From Pirellulales bacterium (GTDB lineage Bacteria > Planctomycetota > Planctomycetia > Pirellulales > JAICIG01), in NCBI GenBank assembly GCA_035533075.1, contig DATLUO010000195.1, positions 1 through 36,615 on the forward strand: a DNA stretch of 36,615 nucleotides, given 5' to 3'. A program made the position numbers and the translations under genes. Shown here in pieces: positions 1 to 8,986 of this stretch (positions are counted from its first letter, which is position 1; every line of letters starts with the position of its first letter). The notes under the pieces are model-generated. The model had not been told where the DNA came from. It did no database searches and saw only the letters and a program-made list of their open reading frames with translations.

Positions 1-15
1 CCAACCCCCAACCCC

Positions 16-1344
16 ATGTCCGTTTATACCGACCAACTCGCCACCATCCTGCCCACGGGCCTGGAGGGAAGCGTTGCCCGGCTCACCGGCCTGACGGCCG
101 CGGTGGCCGGCTTCCCTGCGCCCGTCGGCGCATTGGTCGAGATCGAGCGGCAGCAGAGCGGGCCGCTGGAGGCCGAAGTCGTCGGCTTCCGCGACGACGT
201 GACGTTGGTCTGTCCATTTGGCGATTTGCAGGGCGTGCGGCGGGGCAACCGGGTGCGGCTGGTGCGCACCAAGAGCTGGTTGCGGGTGGGCCCGGCGGCG
301 CTGGGTCGGGTGATCGATGCCCGTGGCCAGGCCATCGACGGCCAACCGCAGCCCATTCTGCCCGACCGCGCGGCGCTCGATCGACGACCGCCGCCGCCGG
401 TCGAGCGGCCGCGGATCGATACGCCGCTGTCCACCGGCATTCGCTCGATCGACGGACTGTTGACCTGCGGAAAGGGGCAGCGGATGGGCATCTTCGCCGG
501 TTCGGGCGTCGGCAAGAGCGTGGCGTTGGGAATGATGGCGCGTTACACCTCGGCCGACGTGAACGTGATCGCTCTGATCGGCGAGCGCGGTCGCGAAGTG
601 AATGAGTTCATCGAGCGCGATCTGGGGCCGGAAGGACTGGCCAAGAGCGTGGTGGTGGTGGCCACCAGCGATGAGCCGGCGCTCGTCCGCGTGCGCGCCG
701 CGTTGGCTGCCACGGCCATGGCCGAATACTTTCGCGACCGCGGCAAGGATGTGCTGCTGATTATGGATTCGCTCACGCGTTTCGCCCTGGCCCAACGCGA
801 GATTGGACTGGCGGCCGGCGAACCGCCTACCACCCGCGGTTATCCGCCGTCGGTGTTCGCCATGTTGCCGAGGCTGGTCGAACGCGCGGGGCGCAGCCGG
901 AGCGGCAGCATTACGGCGTTTTATTCGGTGTTGGTGGAAGCCGACGATCCGCAAGAACCGATCGGCGACGCCGTGCGCGGCCTGCTCGACGGCCACACTT
1001 GGTTGTCGCGCAAGCTGGCCGGCCGCGGGCATTATCCGGCCGTCGATGTTCTGTCGAGCATCAGCCGGTTGATGAACGAAGTCGCCGACCGCGAACATCG
1101 CGAAGCCGCCTCGCTGGTGCGCGAACTGATGGGCGCCTATCGCGACCAGGAAGACCTGATTTCGATCGGCGCCTACCGCCGCGGCAGTCAGCGCGCCGTC
1201 GATCTGGCGATCGACTTTTGGGAACCGATCCAACAATTCCTGCGGCAGCCCATCGAAGAAGCATCTACGGTGAAACTGGCCGCCGAGCGATTGGCGCAAC
1301 TGAAACACCGCGCGGCGCAACGTCCGGCGGCACAAGGGAGCTGA
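16..1344 (+). CDS. fliI: Flagellum-specific ATPase FliI
   Basis: This is the 442-residue ATPase of the flagellar type III export apparatus. It acts at the cytoplasmic base of the flagellum and uses ATP hydrolysis to help unload export substrates. The sequence shows an F1-type N-terminal beta-barrel region, then a Walker A P-loop AGSGVGKSV (residues 161-169), a Walker B strand LLIMDS (247-252) and the family signature PPSVFAMLPRLVERAG. Length matches FliI/YscN proteins. The ATG at 16 is the first start near the window edge and gives a normal N terminus. It opens the flagellar run and is followed after 2 nt by fliJ. The downstream flagellar genes favour FliI over a virulence-type YscN homologue. 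Confidence 0.96.
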   Translation: MSVYTDQLATILPTGLEGSVARLTGLTAAVAGFPAPVGALVEIERQQSGPLEAEVVGFRDDVTLVCPFGDLQGVRRGNRVRLVRTKSWLRVGPAALGRVIDARGQAIDGQPQPILPDRAALDRRPPPPVERPRIDTPLSTGIRSIDGLLTCGKGQRMGIFAGSGVGKSVALGMMARYTSADVNVIALIGERGREVNEFIERDLGPEGLAKSVVVVATSDEPALVRVRAALAATAMAEYFRDRGKDVLLIMDSLTRFALAQREIGLAAGEPPTTRGYPPSVFAMLPRLVERAGRSRSGSITAFYSVLVEADDPQEPIGDAVRGLLDGHTWLSRKLAGRGHYPAVDVLSSISRLMNEVADREHREAASLVRELMGAYRDQEDLISIGAYRRGSQRAVDLAIDFWEPIQQFLRQPIEEASTVKLAAERLAQLKHRAAQRPAAQGS

Positions 1345-1346
1345 CG

Positions 1347-1793
1347 ATGGCGGCATTCCGATTTCGTCTGGCGACGCTGTTGCGGCTCCGCGAGGCTGCG
1401 CGCGACGAGCGCCGCACGCAGCTCGCCGAGGCGCTGCAACTGGCCGAGCAACTGAGGGAGCGTCAAATGGGGGTCGAGGAACTGCTGCGCGAGGCCCTGC
1501 GCGTTCAGTCGACGGCCACCGGCGCGATCGATGCCGACCGCTTGTTGAACGCCACGCGCTACGAGATGGTGCTCCGCGCGGAATTGCAACAGCTCCAGCT
1601 TCAGGAAACAGCGTTGCAGACGGAGATCGAAAAACGGCGGCAGGCGTTGGTGGCCGCCGACCGCGACGTCCGCTCCCTGGAACTGTTGCGCGAGACGCAG
1701 CAAGAGCGACACCGCGAGCAAGAAGAGCGCCGGGCCGTGAAGGAACTCGATGAAATTGCCTTGCGACGATACGCCGCGGAGGGCGCCGAATGA
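1347..1793 (+). CDS. fliJ: Flagellar export chaperone FliJ
   Basis: This 148-residue protein has the FliJ shape: an N-terminal FRFRLATLLRLRE segment followed by an almost continuous charged alpha-helical coiled coil rich in Glu, Gln and Arg. FliJ is the central stalk of the FliI hexamer and escorts export substrates. The ATG at 1347 lies 2 nt after the fliI stop. The open frame extends upstream to 999, but that part lies inside fliI and is a shadow. The gene ends with an ATGA overlap with the next gene, which suggests translational coupling. Sequence identity in this family is always low, so the call rests on size, helical character and position directly after fliI. Confidence 0.9.
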   Translation: MAAFRFRLATLLRLREAARDERRTQLAEALQLAEQLRERQMGVEELLREALRVQSTATGAIDADRLLNATRYEMVLRAELQQLQLQETALQTEIEKRRQALVAADRDVRSLELLRETQQERHREQEERRAVKELDEIALRRYAAEGAE

Positions 1794-2497
1794 TCGGACG
1801 CTTGTTCGGAGCGATGGTGGTGCTGGTGGCGGCCGTTTGCGTGGCGACCGTCTTGGCCGAAACGTTGGCGGTCGGCTTCTTGCGATATCGAGGCAAACTG
1901 GATGAGAAGACGGTGTTGAAGCTGATTGCCGTGGCCAACGGTGCCGACGCGCCGCCTGCGCCCGGCGCTCGCGCGCGGCCCGAGAACGAGCCGGGACCGG
2001 AGCAAGCTTCGTTGGAAGACGTGGCCCGCGAGCGCGCGCTGCGCAGCCGCGACATCGAGCTGCGCGAACTGGCCCTGGGCGACAACCTGACGATGGTCCG
2101 CACGGAATACGCCAAATTGATCGACGAAAAAGACCGATATGAACGTATCAAAACCGCGTTCCGCGGGCAGCTCGATGAGCTGCGCGAAGGTGTGCTGGCC
2201 AACAATCGCGACACGGCCCGCGCCATCCTGGAAAACATGAAGCCGAAGCAAGCCAAAGAGCAGATTCTGCGGATGGTCAAAGACGACGAGATCGACGACG
2301 TGATCAAGATTCTCAGTCTCATGCCAACCGCCAAACGCGCCAAAATTGTGGGCGAGTTCAAAACGCAAGAGGAGTCGGAGACGCTGGCGGAGATCCTGAA
2401 GCGGATTCGGGAAGGCGTGCCCGAAAAGGACCTGGTGGACCAGACCGAGAAAGCCTTGGATCAGCAAGACGCCGCGGCCAGTGCGGTCGCACCCTAA
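1790..2497 (+). CDS. MotE-like flagellar membrane protein (MgtE-N-like domain)
   Basis: The 235-residue product has one N-terminal membrane segment (about residues 4-24, LFGAMVVLVAAVCVATVLAE), a long charged coiled coil (about 80-150) and a C-terminal helical repeat (about 150-220, around ARAILENMKPKQAKEQILRM). This resembles the MgtE intracellular N domain found in MotE-type flagellar proteins. MotE homologues act as periplasmic chaperones of the motor protein MotC in alphaproteobacteria, and in other phyla a MotE-like gene commonly sits between fliJ and fliK, as here. The start overlaps the fliJ stop by 4 nt, and fliK follows after 14 nt. The exact role here is inferred from domain order and neighbours. 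Confidence 0.8.
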   Translation: MIGRLFGAMVVLVAAVCVATVLAETLAVGFLRYRGKLDEKTVLKLIAVANGADAPPAPGARARPENEPGPEQASLEDVARERALRSRDIELRELALGDNLTMVRTEYAKLIDEKDRYERIKTAFRGQLDELREGVLANNRDTARAILENMKPKQAKEQILRMVKDDEIDDVIKILSLMPTAKRAKIVGEFKTQEESETLAEILKRIREGVPEKDLVDQTEKALDQQDAAASAVAP

Positions 2498-2511
2498 CGA
2501 GAGGCCCCTGT

Positions 2512-4221
2512 ATGATTGCCACTTCCGCTTCCGCCACCGGCTCCGCGGGACCGAACTTCGACTTGCCTCCCATCGCGTCCCCGCTGCCGTACGTCAGCAG
2601 CCAGACGGCAGTGCCGTTCAGCCAATTGCTGCTGAGGACGCCGCCGCCGGCCCCGCCTGAACCAAAGCCTCAGCCGCCGGTCAGCGACAAAGGCACGTCA
2701 ACATCTGACCCATCCAGCGGAAGCGGCTCGTCGGCAGATCAGGGCCCGCAAGCACCGCCGCAAGCCGAAGCGTCTTCGCAAACGCCGGGGGGCGAAGCGC
2801 CGGCCTCCGTTCCCGACCAATCGTCCACCACAAATCCGTCGTCGCAGAGCAGTCCAACGTCGCAGCCCCCATCGCCCGATGCGACCACGGCAGAGGGCGC
2901 TCAGCCTCATGCGTCTGCCAAGCCGTCCCCCGCCAAAGTCGCTCGCTCCGGGAAAAACAAAGGCCACGCATCGTCAGCCAATGTCACGGCGCATGCCAGT
3001 GCGACCGCCATAACGGTCGTTGCTGCGTCAGTCAAACAAGGCAAAGCGGCGAAAGCCGGAGCCGCGGATGGCGGCAAAACGGCAGCGCACGACGCCGCCC
3101 ATCCTTGCGACGCCGCCCATCTCGCCGACGCCGCCCAGACCGATGCCACGGTCCAGGCGGCGGCCGAGACGACACTGGCCGTGCCTGCCTCGACCACGCT
3201 CCCCGTCGAAACGCCGGCCGCCGACAAAACCGACGGCAAGGGAAAGCCTGCCGTCAGCGGCAAAGAGCTGACCAAGGCGACCGCCGCGGCCAGCAGTCGC
3301 TTCGCGACCTCGTTGCCGCAGGATGCCGGCTCCTCTGCTTCGCAAACATCCTCGGCCGCCGCACACGCGACGACCAGGGCAGCGGCGACGCCCACGGCCC
3401 AACACCTCGCAACGGCCGAACAAGCCAACGTTGCCGCCCAAGACGCGGCCGCGCTCTCACCTGCCCAAAGCAACACTGCCAAGCTCGCCGATGGTGCCTC
3501 GCCGCCTCCCGCCGCGGAAACCGTCGCCGCAGCAACGACGGCCGCGGTTACGCAGGCGGTGGAAACGATCGCCTCGGCCCTGCCCCAGGCCACCTCGACG
3601 ACGAGCGACACCCCGGCGACGGCCAACGGAACCAACGCTCCGCAGCCTGCCGCGGCGCCCGGCACGCCAAGTGCCGGTTCCAGTCCGCCGCCCAATGCGG
3701 CCCAGGCCGCGCCCGCCACGTTTGCCAATGCGACGCCCCAGAACGCGGCCGCCGGCTTTGCCAACGACGGCCTCAGTGCGGCCGACCGTGCCCGATTTGT
3801 CCAGCGCGTGGCACGGGCCTTTCAGACCGTCGGCGACCAAGGCGGGCAGATCCGGCTGCGGCTCAGCCCCCCGGAGCTAGGCTCGCTGCAGATGCAGATC
3901 ACCGTCAAGCAAGGCGCGCTGACCGCGCAAATTCAGGCCGACAACAGCACCGCCCAACAAGTGCTGCTGGGTAGCCTGCCCGATCTGCGCGAGCGATTGG
4001 CCCAGCAAGACATTCGCATCGAGCGTTTCGACGTCGATGTGTCGGGGCAATCGTCGGGGGGGCATTCGCAGTCGCCGCAAGGCAATCCCGATTCCGGGCA
4101 GGCGGACCGCCCCTGGGCCACGACACGCAACGTTTCTCCGGTCGGCGCCGACGCGGCAGCGGGCGACCTGCCACGGACGGCGCCCGTGTTGACGAACGGG
4201 GCGCTCAACGTCGTTGTTTAG
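2512..4221 (+). CDS. fliK: Flagellar hook-length control protein FliK
   Basis: This 569-residue protein has a long low-complexity N-terminal part (about residues 20-420) rich in Ala, Thr, Ser, Pro and Gln, followed by a conserved C-terminal Flg_hook domain (about 440-508). That domain has the hallmark pattern around IRLRLSPPELGSLQMQI, then GALTAQIQADNSTAQQ and the stretch beginning LPDLRERLAQQDIRI. FliK is secreted during hook assembly, measures hook length and switches export specificity through this C-terminal domain. The extended disordered ruler region fits that role. It is co-oriented with the genes on both sides. The strong third-position GC bias creates long shadow frames on both strands, which are not genes. 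Confidence 0.92.
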   Translation: MIATSASATGSAGPNFDLPPIASPLPYVSSQTAVPFSQLLLRTPPPAPPEPKPQPPVSDKGTSTSDPSSGSGSSADQGPQAPPQAEASSQTPGGEAPASVPDQSSTTNPSSQSSPTSQPPSPDATTAEGAQPHASAKPSPAKVARSGKNKGHASSANVTAHASATAITVVAASVKQGKAAKAGAADGGKTAAHDAAHPCDAAHLADAAQTDATVQAAAETTLAVPASTTLPVETPAADKTDGKGKPAVSGKELTKATAAASSRFATSLPQDAGSSASQTSSAAAHATTRAAATPTAQHLATAEQANVAAQDAAALSPAQSNTAKLADGASPPPAAETVAAATTAAVTQAVETIASALPQATSTTSDTPATANGTNAPQPAAAPGTPSAGSSPPPNAAQAAPATFANATPQNAAAGFANDGLSAADRARFVQRVARAFQTVGDQGGQIRLRLSPPELGSLQMQITVKQGALTAQIQADNSTAQQVLLGSLPDLRERLAQQDIRIERFDVDVSGQSSGGHSQSPQGNPDSGQADRPWATTRNVSPVGADAAAGDLPRTAPVLTNGALNVVV

Positions 4222-4278
4222 AAATACAAAGAGCCGGCGAGGCGTCGGTTTGCACGTCAAAGAAAGGAACCAAGCGTC

Positions 4279-4698
4279 ATGTCAACGGGAACCGTCAATC
4301 CGACTTCCTCCGCGAGCACCGCCGCATCCAGCACGTCGAGCACGACGGGCGGGCTCACGCAACTGACCCCCAATGATTTCTTGCAACTGTTGATCACTCA
4401 GCTCAAGAACCAGGATCCGCTCAACCCCACCAACAGCGACCAAATGCTGCAACAAATCAGCGAGATCGACAACATCGAGGCCACGACCAATCTGTCAAGC
4501 TCGCTCAACTCCGTGGCAACCGATCAGGGCTTCCAGACAGCCAGCGCTCTGATTGGCAAGCAGGTGCAGGGCGTCGACGCCAGCGGCAACCCGGTTTCGG
4601 GCACCGTGGACAGCGCCAGTTTCACCAACGGCGCGGCGTCGTTGACCGTGGGCAGCCAGACCATGGCGCTCTCCGGCATCAGCTCGGTCAGCGGATAG
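4279..4698 (+). CDS. flgD: Flagellar hook assembly (scaffold) protein FlgD, short form
   Basis: FlgD caps the growing hook so that FlgE subunits can polymerise. The N-terminal signature is clear: TPNDFLQLLITQLKNQDPLN followed by the NSDQMLQQISEIDNIEA region. The product is only 139 residues. It ends after a Tudor-like segment (GKQVQGVDASG to LSGISSVSG) and lacks the extra Ig-like domain of longer proteins such as the roughly 230-residue enterobacterial FlgD. Comparable short FlgD proteins exist, so this need not be a truncation. An AAAGGAA-type ribosome binding site (4260-4267) precedes the ATG. It lies between fliK and flgE. Confidence 0.93.
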   Translation: MSTGTVNPTSSASTAASSTSSTTGGLTQLTPNDFLQLLITQLKNQDPLNPTNSDQMLQQISEIDNIEATTNLSSSLNSVATDQGFQTASALIGKQVQGVDASGNPVSGTVDSASFTNGAASLTVGSQTMALSGISSVSG

Positions 4699-4775
4699 GA
4701 ACGGCTTATCCAACCTTCTCAGCGGCCTCGGCGGCGGTTGAACGCCGGGTCCGTTTCGTCACAGGAGAACAAGCA

Positions 4776-7220
4776 ATGTCGCTTTCATCGGTTTTTAGCA
4801 CGGCCATCACCGGCCTTTCGGCGGCGCAAACCACGATCGACGTCACGGGCAACAACGTGGCCAACGCCAACACGATCGGCTTCAAGCAATCGACGGCCGA
4901 GTTCGCCACCCAGTTTCTGCAAACCATTTCGATCGGCTCGGCGCCCAGCGCCAATAACGGCGGAGTCAACCCCACGCAGGTGGGCTTGGGGGTGCAGGTG
5001 ACGCAAATCACTCCCGACTTTACTCAGGGCAACTTGGAAATCACCTCCAGCCCGTCCGACATGGCGATCCAAGGCAATGGGTTCTTCGTCGTACAAGGGA
5101 CCGGCGGACAGCAGCTTTATACCCGCAATGGCAGTTTTACCCCGAATTCACTCAATCAGCTCACCACCAGCACGGGACAGCAATTGATGGGCTATGGCGT
5201 CGACGCAAGTTTCAATGTCCAAACGACGCAGCTCGTGCCGCTGACGATTCCTCTTGGATCGACGGCGGTGGCCAAAGCCACGCAGAACGTCGAGTTGCAA
5301 GGCACACTGACTCCCACCGGCGATGTGGCCACCACCGGCGCCATCATTCAAAGCGGAGCGATGGGCGACGCGGCGATGACGGCGCCCAGCGGCGGCACGC
5401 CTCCGGTCTTGGCCCCCGTGCCCGACGTGGCGAGCGCCGGCACCACGGCCACCGGAGCCGCCGGCGGCAGTCTGACGGCGGGCGGCACCTACTCCTACAA
5501 AGTCGTGTTCGCCAATGGCCCCCTGGGAAGCGCCACCGACACGCAGACCATGCCTTCACAAGCCATCGGCCCAATCACCCTTTCCGGCGCGCAGCAATCG
5601 GTCACGCTCAACAACATCCCTACCGACACGACCGGCACGTACACCGACCGCTATATCTATCGCACGGCGGCCGGCGGCAGTTCCTACCAACTCGTGGCCG
5701 ACATCCCAGACAATACCACCACCACCTACACCGATACCACGGCCGACACCGGCCTCGGCCAGGCGCTCAACAGTAATGCGCTCAATGGCGACTACAGCTA
5801 TTACATTACCTACGCCAACGCCGTGGGCGGTCCCGGCACCGGCGTCGAGAGCCGTCCGACGCAACTGCTTGGCCCGATCAACGTGGTGAACGGCCGCGCC
5901 GAGCTGCAGAACCTGCCCGTCGATACCAGCGGCCAATGGTCGGTGCGCCGCATTTACCGCACCTCGGTGAACAACCCCAACGTGGCCACGTTCGTCGCCG
6001 AGGTTCCCAACATGACGGCCGGGTTAAGTTACACCGATAGTGCCTCCGACGCGTCGATTGCCAACAACGCCCAGGTGAACCTGAATGGACCGCCGATTAC
6101 CAGCAACACGTTGTTGACCAACGTTCTGCAATACAGCAACGGCGCGTATCAAAACCTCTTCCAGCCCGGCACGCTGAGTTTCGCGGGCACCCTGGGCGGA
6201 AGTCAACAAACGCCCGAAACGTTCACCATCACTTCGAAGAGCACCGTGCAAGACTTGGCCAATTTCATGGACCAGGCATTGGGCATCCAATCACCGCCGG
6301 GCGCGGACCCCGGCAACCCGATACCCAACGACTCGTCGGGCCTGCCGCCGGGAGTTTCCATCAACTCGCAGGGAGAGATTCAATTTGTCAGTAACGCGGG
6401 CGTCGACAATGCGGTTTCTATCGGTCTTTCCGCGCTGCAGCTTACGCCCACCAACGGCACGGCGGAGACCGTCCCCTTGACTTTCAATCAGACGCAGGCC
6501 GCCGTCGGGCAAAGCGTGACCGCCGATCTTGTCGCCTATGATTCGCTGGGCATTCCCATCAACGTCCACCTGACGGCGGTGCTCCAATCGCGCACCAGCA
6601 CCGCGACCATCTACCGCTGGTTCGCCGATTCTCCCCAGAACGACCCGACGAGCGGTTCCTCCATCGCCGTGGGCACGGGACTGATCACGTTCGATGGCGC
6701 AGGCCAATTCGTCTCGGCGACGAATTCGACGGTCGCCGTGCAGCGCGCGCATGTTCCATCCGCCAAACCCCTGGAGTTCAACCTCGATTTTGCGCAGCTT
6801 TCCGGGCTGGCTGCCAGTAGCCCGACACTCTCGGTCACCAGCCAGGACGGTTTTCCTCCCGGAAAGCTCACCAGTTACACCATCGGCAACGACGGCGTGG
6901 TCAAAGGTTCGTTCGACAACGGCACGCAGCGCGATCTTGGCCAGGTGGTCCTGGCGCGTTTCGCCAATGCCGCGGGCTTGACGCAGAGTGGACAAAATCT
7001 CTATACGCCCGGCGTGAACTCGGGGCTGCCCGTGTTCGGCGCTCCCAACTCCGACGGCATCGGCTCGATCGTGTCCGGCTCGTTGGAGCAGTCGAACACC
7101 GACGTCAGCTCGAACCTGATCAATCTGATTACCGCCTCGACCCAATATCGGGGCAACACTCAGGTGATCAGCACGGCGCAGACGCTATTCGACACCCTGC
7201 TGCAGCTCCGCACGGGGTAG
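4776..7220 (+). CDS. flgE: Flagellar hook protein FlgE with inserted duplicated domain
   Basis: The 814-residue product is the hook subunit. The N terminus carries the rod/hook signature TTIDVTGNNVANANTIGFKQ. The D1 region contains SDMAIQGNGFFVVQG, and the C terminus has LEQSNTDVSSNLINLITAST followed by the usual coiled-coil end. It is about twice the length of the enterobacterial protein. Much of the extra length is a central insertion, roughly residues 190-430. This contains two related beta-rich units: about 236-325, starting GGTYSYKVVFANG, and about 338-428, starting GDYSYYITYANAV. Each contains a GPI step, a (I/R)YRT strand and an xYTD end. A later D2-like portion contains VTADLVAYDSLGIPINVHLT. 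An AGGAG ribosome binding site lies upstream at 4761-4765. Confidence 0.93.
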   Translation: MSLSSVFSTAITGLSAAQTTIDVTGNNVANANTIGFKQSTAEFATQFLQTISIGSAPSANNGGVNPTQVGLGVQVTQITPDFTQGNLEITSSPSDMAIQGNGFFVVQGTGGQQLYTRNGSFTPNSLNQLTTSTGQQLMGYGVDASFNVQTTQLVPLTIPLGSTAVAKATQNVELQGTLTPTGDVATTGAIIQSGAMGDAAMTAPSGGTPPVLAPVPDVASAGTTATGAAGGSLTAGGTYSYKVVFANGPLGSATDTQTMPSQAIGPITLSGAQQSVTLNNIPTDTTGTYTDRYIYRTAAGGSSYQLVADIPDNTTTTYTDTTADTGLGQALNSNALNGDYSYYITYANAVGGPGTGVESRPTQLLGPINVVNGRAELQNLPVDTSGQWSVRRIYRTSVNNPNVATFVAEVPNMTAGLSYTDSASDASIANNAQVNLNGPPITSNTLLTNVLQYSNGAYQNLFQPGTLSFAGTLGGSQQTPETFTITSKSTVQDLANFMDQALGIQSPPGADPGNPIPNDSSGLPPGVSINSQGEIQFVSNAGVDNAVSIGLSALQLTPTNGTAETVPLTFNQTQAAVGQSVTADLVAYDSLGIPINVHLTAVLQSRTSTATIYRWFADSPQNDPTSGSSIAVGTGLITFDGAGQFVSATNSTVAVQRAHVPSAKPLEFNLDFAQLSGLAASSPTLSVTSQDGFPPGKLTSYTIGNDGVVKGSFDNGTQRDLGQVVLARFANAAGLTQSGQNLYTPGVNSGLPVFGAPNSDGIGSIVSGSLEQSNTDVSSNLINLITASTQYRGNTQVISTAQTLFDTLLQLRTG

Positions 7221-7222
7221 TG

Positions 7223-7255
7223 CGACGTCTCGGTCGGGTGCGACCGGCGACGTCG
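7223..7255 (+). terminator. Strong hairpin after flgE, possible terminator
   Basis: Immediately after the flgE stop, arms at about 7223-7236 and 7241-7255 can pair into a GC-rich stem containing CGACGTC and CGGTCG. There is no run of T after it, so it is not a classic intrinsic terminator. It may stop or protect the 3' end of the flagellar transcript. Confidence 0.4.
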
Positions 7256-7315
7256 ATAGGCTTGACGAGCGGGGCCGCGTAGCGGATAAGTGAAGGGACA
7301 AGTGCCGTTCCCAGT

Positions 7316-7464
7316 GTAGGGTGGGACCAGTCCCGGCGCGCCGGGACGAGCGCCGGCCCACCATTGGAGTAAGGCAGAAGGATGAAGGCAGGATTCTTTC
7401 TTCATCCTTCGACCTTTTTGCCGCGGTGGGCCGGCGCTCGCAAGCTCGCTGGTCCCACCCTACG
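7316..7464. repeat. Family A palindromic repeat with nested inner palindrome
   Basis: The left arm starts GTAGGGTGGGACCAG and runs to CGCCGGCCCACC. The right arm is its imperfect reverse complement, GGTGGGCCGGCGCTCGCAAG through CTGGTCCCACCCTAC. The loop holds another perfect palindrome, AAGGATGAAG (7378-7387) with CTTCATCCTT (7400-7409). Related copies occur at 16045-16212 and 24580-24669, with partial ones at 18541 and 34861. Together with the hairpin after flgE it fills the 305 bases between flgE and the next gene. No gene is seen there. Confidence 0.85.
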
Positions 7465-7525
7465 CAGCCACGCCCACGGCGCGCCCGCCTCGGTCCCTAC
7501 CCGCTAAGAATCTAGAGAAGTTGCC

Positions 7526-8812
7526 ATGTTTTGCTTCGTCAGGCCGCGTTGTTGCTTCGCGGCGATTGGGATGGCCACGCTGCTTTTTGCCCCGGCCACG
7601 CGGGCCGAGAATTGGCCCGGCTGGCGTGGGCCACGAGGCGATGGATCGAGCAACGAAAAAAATGCGCCGACGGCTTGGGACGGCGCCACGAACGACAACC
7701 TCGCTTGGAAAGCCGCCGTGCCGGGCACGGGGCATGCTTCTCCCGTCGTGTGGGGCGATCGAATCTTCCTGGCGAGCTGCCTGGAAAGCGAAGCCGATCG
7801 ACGGCTGATCTGCCTCGATCGCCGCAACGGCCAGATCCTTTGGCAGCGGTCCGTGTTGAAGTCGCCGCTGGAAAAAAAGCACCACCTCAACAGCTACGCC
7901 TCCAGCACGCCTGTGACTGACGGCAAACAGGTGTACGTCTCGTTTCTCGAAGGGAGCCAAACGGGCGAGGCCAAAGGCGCGCGGATGACGGTTGCCGCCT
8001 ACGACTTCGACGGCAAGCAACGTTGGCTGGTCCATCCGGGGCCGTTCTCCAGCGTCCACGGTTATTGTAGCTGCCCGGTGCTGTTCGAAGACAAGCTGAT
8101 CGTCAACGGCGACCATGACGGCGACGCCTATCTCGTGGCACTGGCGCGGACGACCGGCGAGATCGTTTGGAAGATTCCGCGCGAGAACAAGACCCGCAGC
8201 TACTCGACGCCGATCATCCGTCAGATCGATGGCCGCTGGCAGATGGTCTTGTCGGGTTCCAAGTGCGTGGCCAGCTACGATCCGCGCGACGGATCGCGGC
8301 ATTGGATCATCGACGGCCCGACCGAGCAGTTCGTAGCGTCGATGGTTTATAACGGCGATCTGCTGTTCCTTACCGCCGGATTTCCCGAACACCACATCTT
8401 GGCCCTGCGGCCCGATGGCGAAGGGAACGTGACCGACACGCACATCGCTTGGCGGACCACCGAAAACTGCTCCTACGTGCCGTCGCCGATCGTCGTGGGC
8501 GACTACTTCCTGGTCGTTTCGGACGAGGGAATCGGAAGCTGTTATCGCGCGGCCACCGGCAAGCGCGTTTGGCGGCAGCGGCTGGGACCGCATTACAGCG
8601 CGAGCCTCGTGACGGCCGGCGGTCTGGTCTATTTCCTCTCCGACGAAGGCGTGACCACGGTTGTCAAGCCAGCCGACAGCTTCCAGGAAGTCGCCAAGAA
8701 CCCGCTGGGCGAAGCCTGTTATGCATCGCCGGCCATCAGCCAGGGGCAAATTTATCTGCGCGGCGTGAAGCATCTCTATGCGATCGGCGGCAAGGAAGTG
8801 GCACAGCGCTAG
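7526..8812 (+). CDS. Secreted PQQ-like beta-propeller repeat protein
   Basis: The 428-residue product starts with a hydrophobic signal sequence (about residues 1-27, ending near TRA), then ENWPGWRGPRGDGSS, a motif that opens many planctomycete PQQ-like propeller proteins. Repeated blade motifs follow: AWKAAVPGTGHASPVVWGD, LDRRNGQILWQRSV, ARTTGEIVWKIPRE, AATGKRVWRQRLG, and a last blade ending KHLYAIGG. These form a beta-propeller of the PQQ/BamB type, but nothing identifies a bound quinone or an enzyme activity. It is probably exported. It stands alone between the family A repeat and a convergent gene group. The ATG at 7526 is supported by the signal peptide. Confidence 0.85.
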   Translation: MFCFVRPRCCFAAIGMATLLFAPATRAENWPGWRGPRGDGSSNEKNAPTAWDGATNDNLAWKAAVPGTGHASPVVWGDRIFLASCLESEADRRLICLDRRNGQILWQRSVLKSPLEKKHHLNSYASSTPVTDGKQVYVSFLEGSQTGEAKGARMTVAAYDFDGKQRWLVHPGPFSSVHGYCSCPVLFEDKLIVNGDHDGDAYLVALARTTGEIVWKIPRENKTRSYSTPIIRQIDGRWQMVLSGSKCVASYDPRDGSRHWIIDGPTEQFVASMVYNGDLLFLTAGFPEHHILALRPDGEGNVTDTHIAWRTTENCSYVPSPIVVGDYFLVVSDEGIGSCYRAATGKRVWRQRLGPHYSASLVTAGGLVYFLSDEGVTTVVKPADSFQEVAKNPLGEACYASPAISQGQIYLRGVKHLYAIGGKEVAQR

Positions 8813-8986
8813 AAAGAATGGTTGGGAAAGTGGCCGTTTCAGCCACCTGCCGTGTGTCGTCAACTCTTGTGCAAAAGTCATCGCGGTAACACATCGGTTG
8901 CGAGCCGCCGGTTCATGACGCCTCAGGGGGGGGACTTAGGGCCGACCGGGGCGTATTGCGAGAGAATCGGCACGTGGCGACGGTTG

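Noticed and set aside
2907-3764. An Ala/Val-rich minus-strand frame resembling a membrane protein.
   Set aside because: It is the complement of the Ala/Thr-rich low-complexity part of fliK and has no independent start signals.
7460-8881. A 473-codon minus-strand frame opposite the PQQ-repeat gene.
   Set aside because: The plus strand has a signal peptide and regular propeller blades. The minus frame extends into the family A repeat and lacks any domain.
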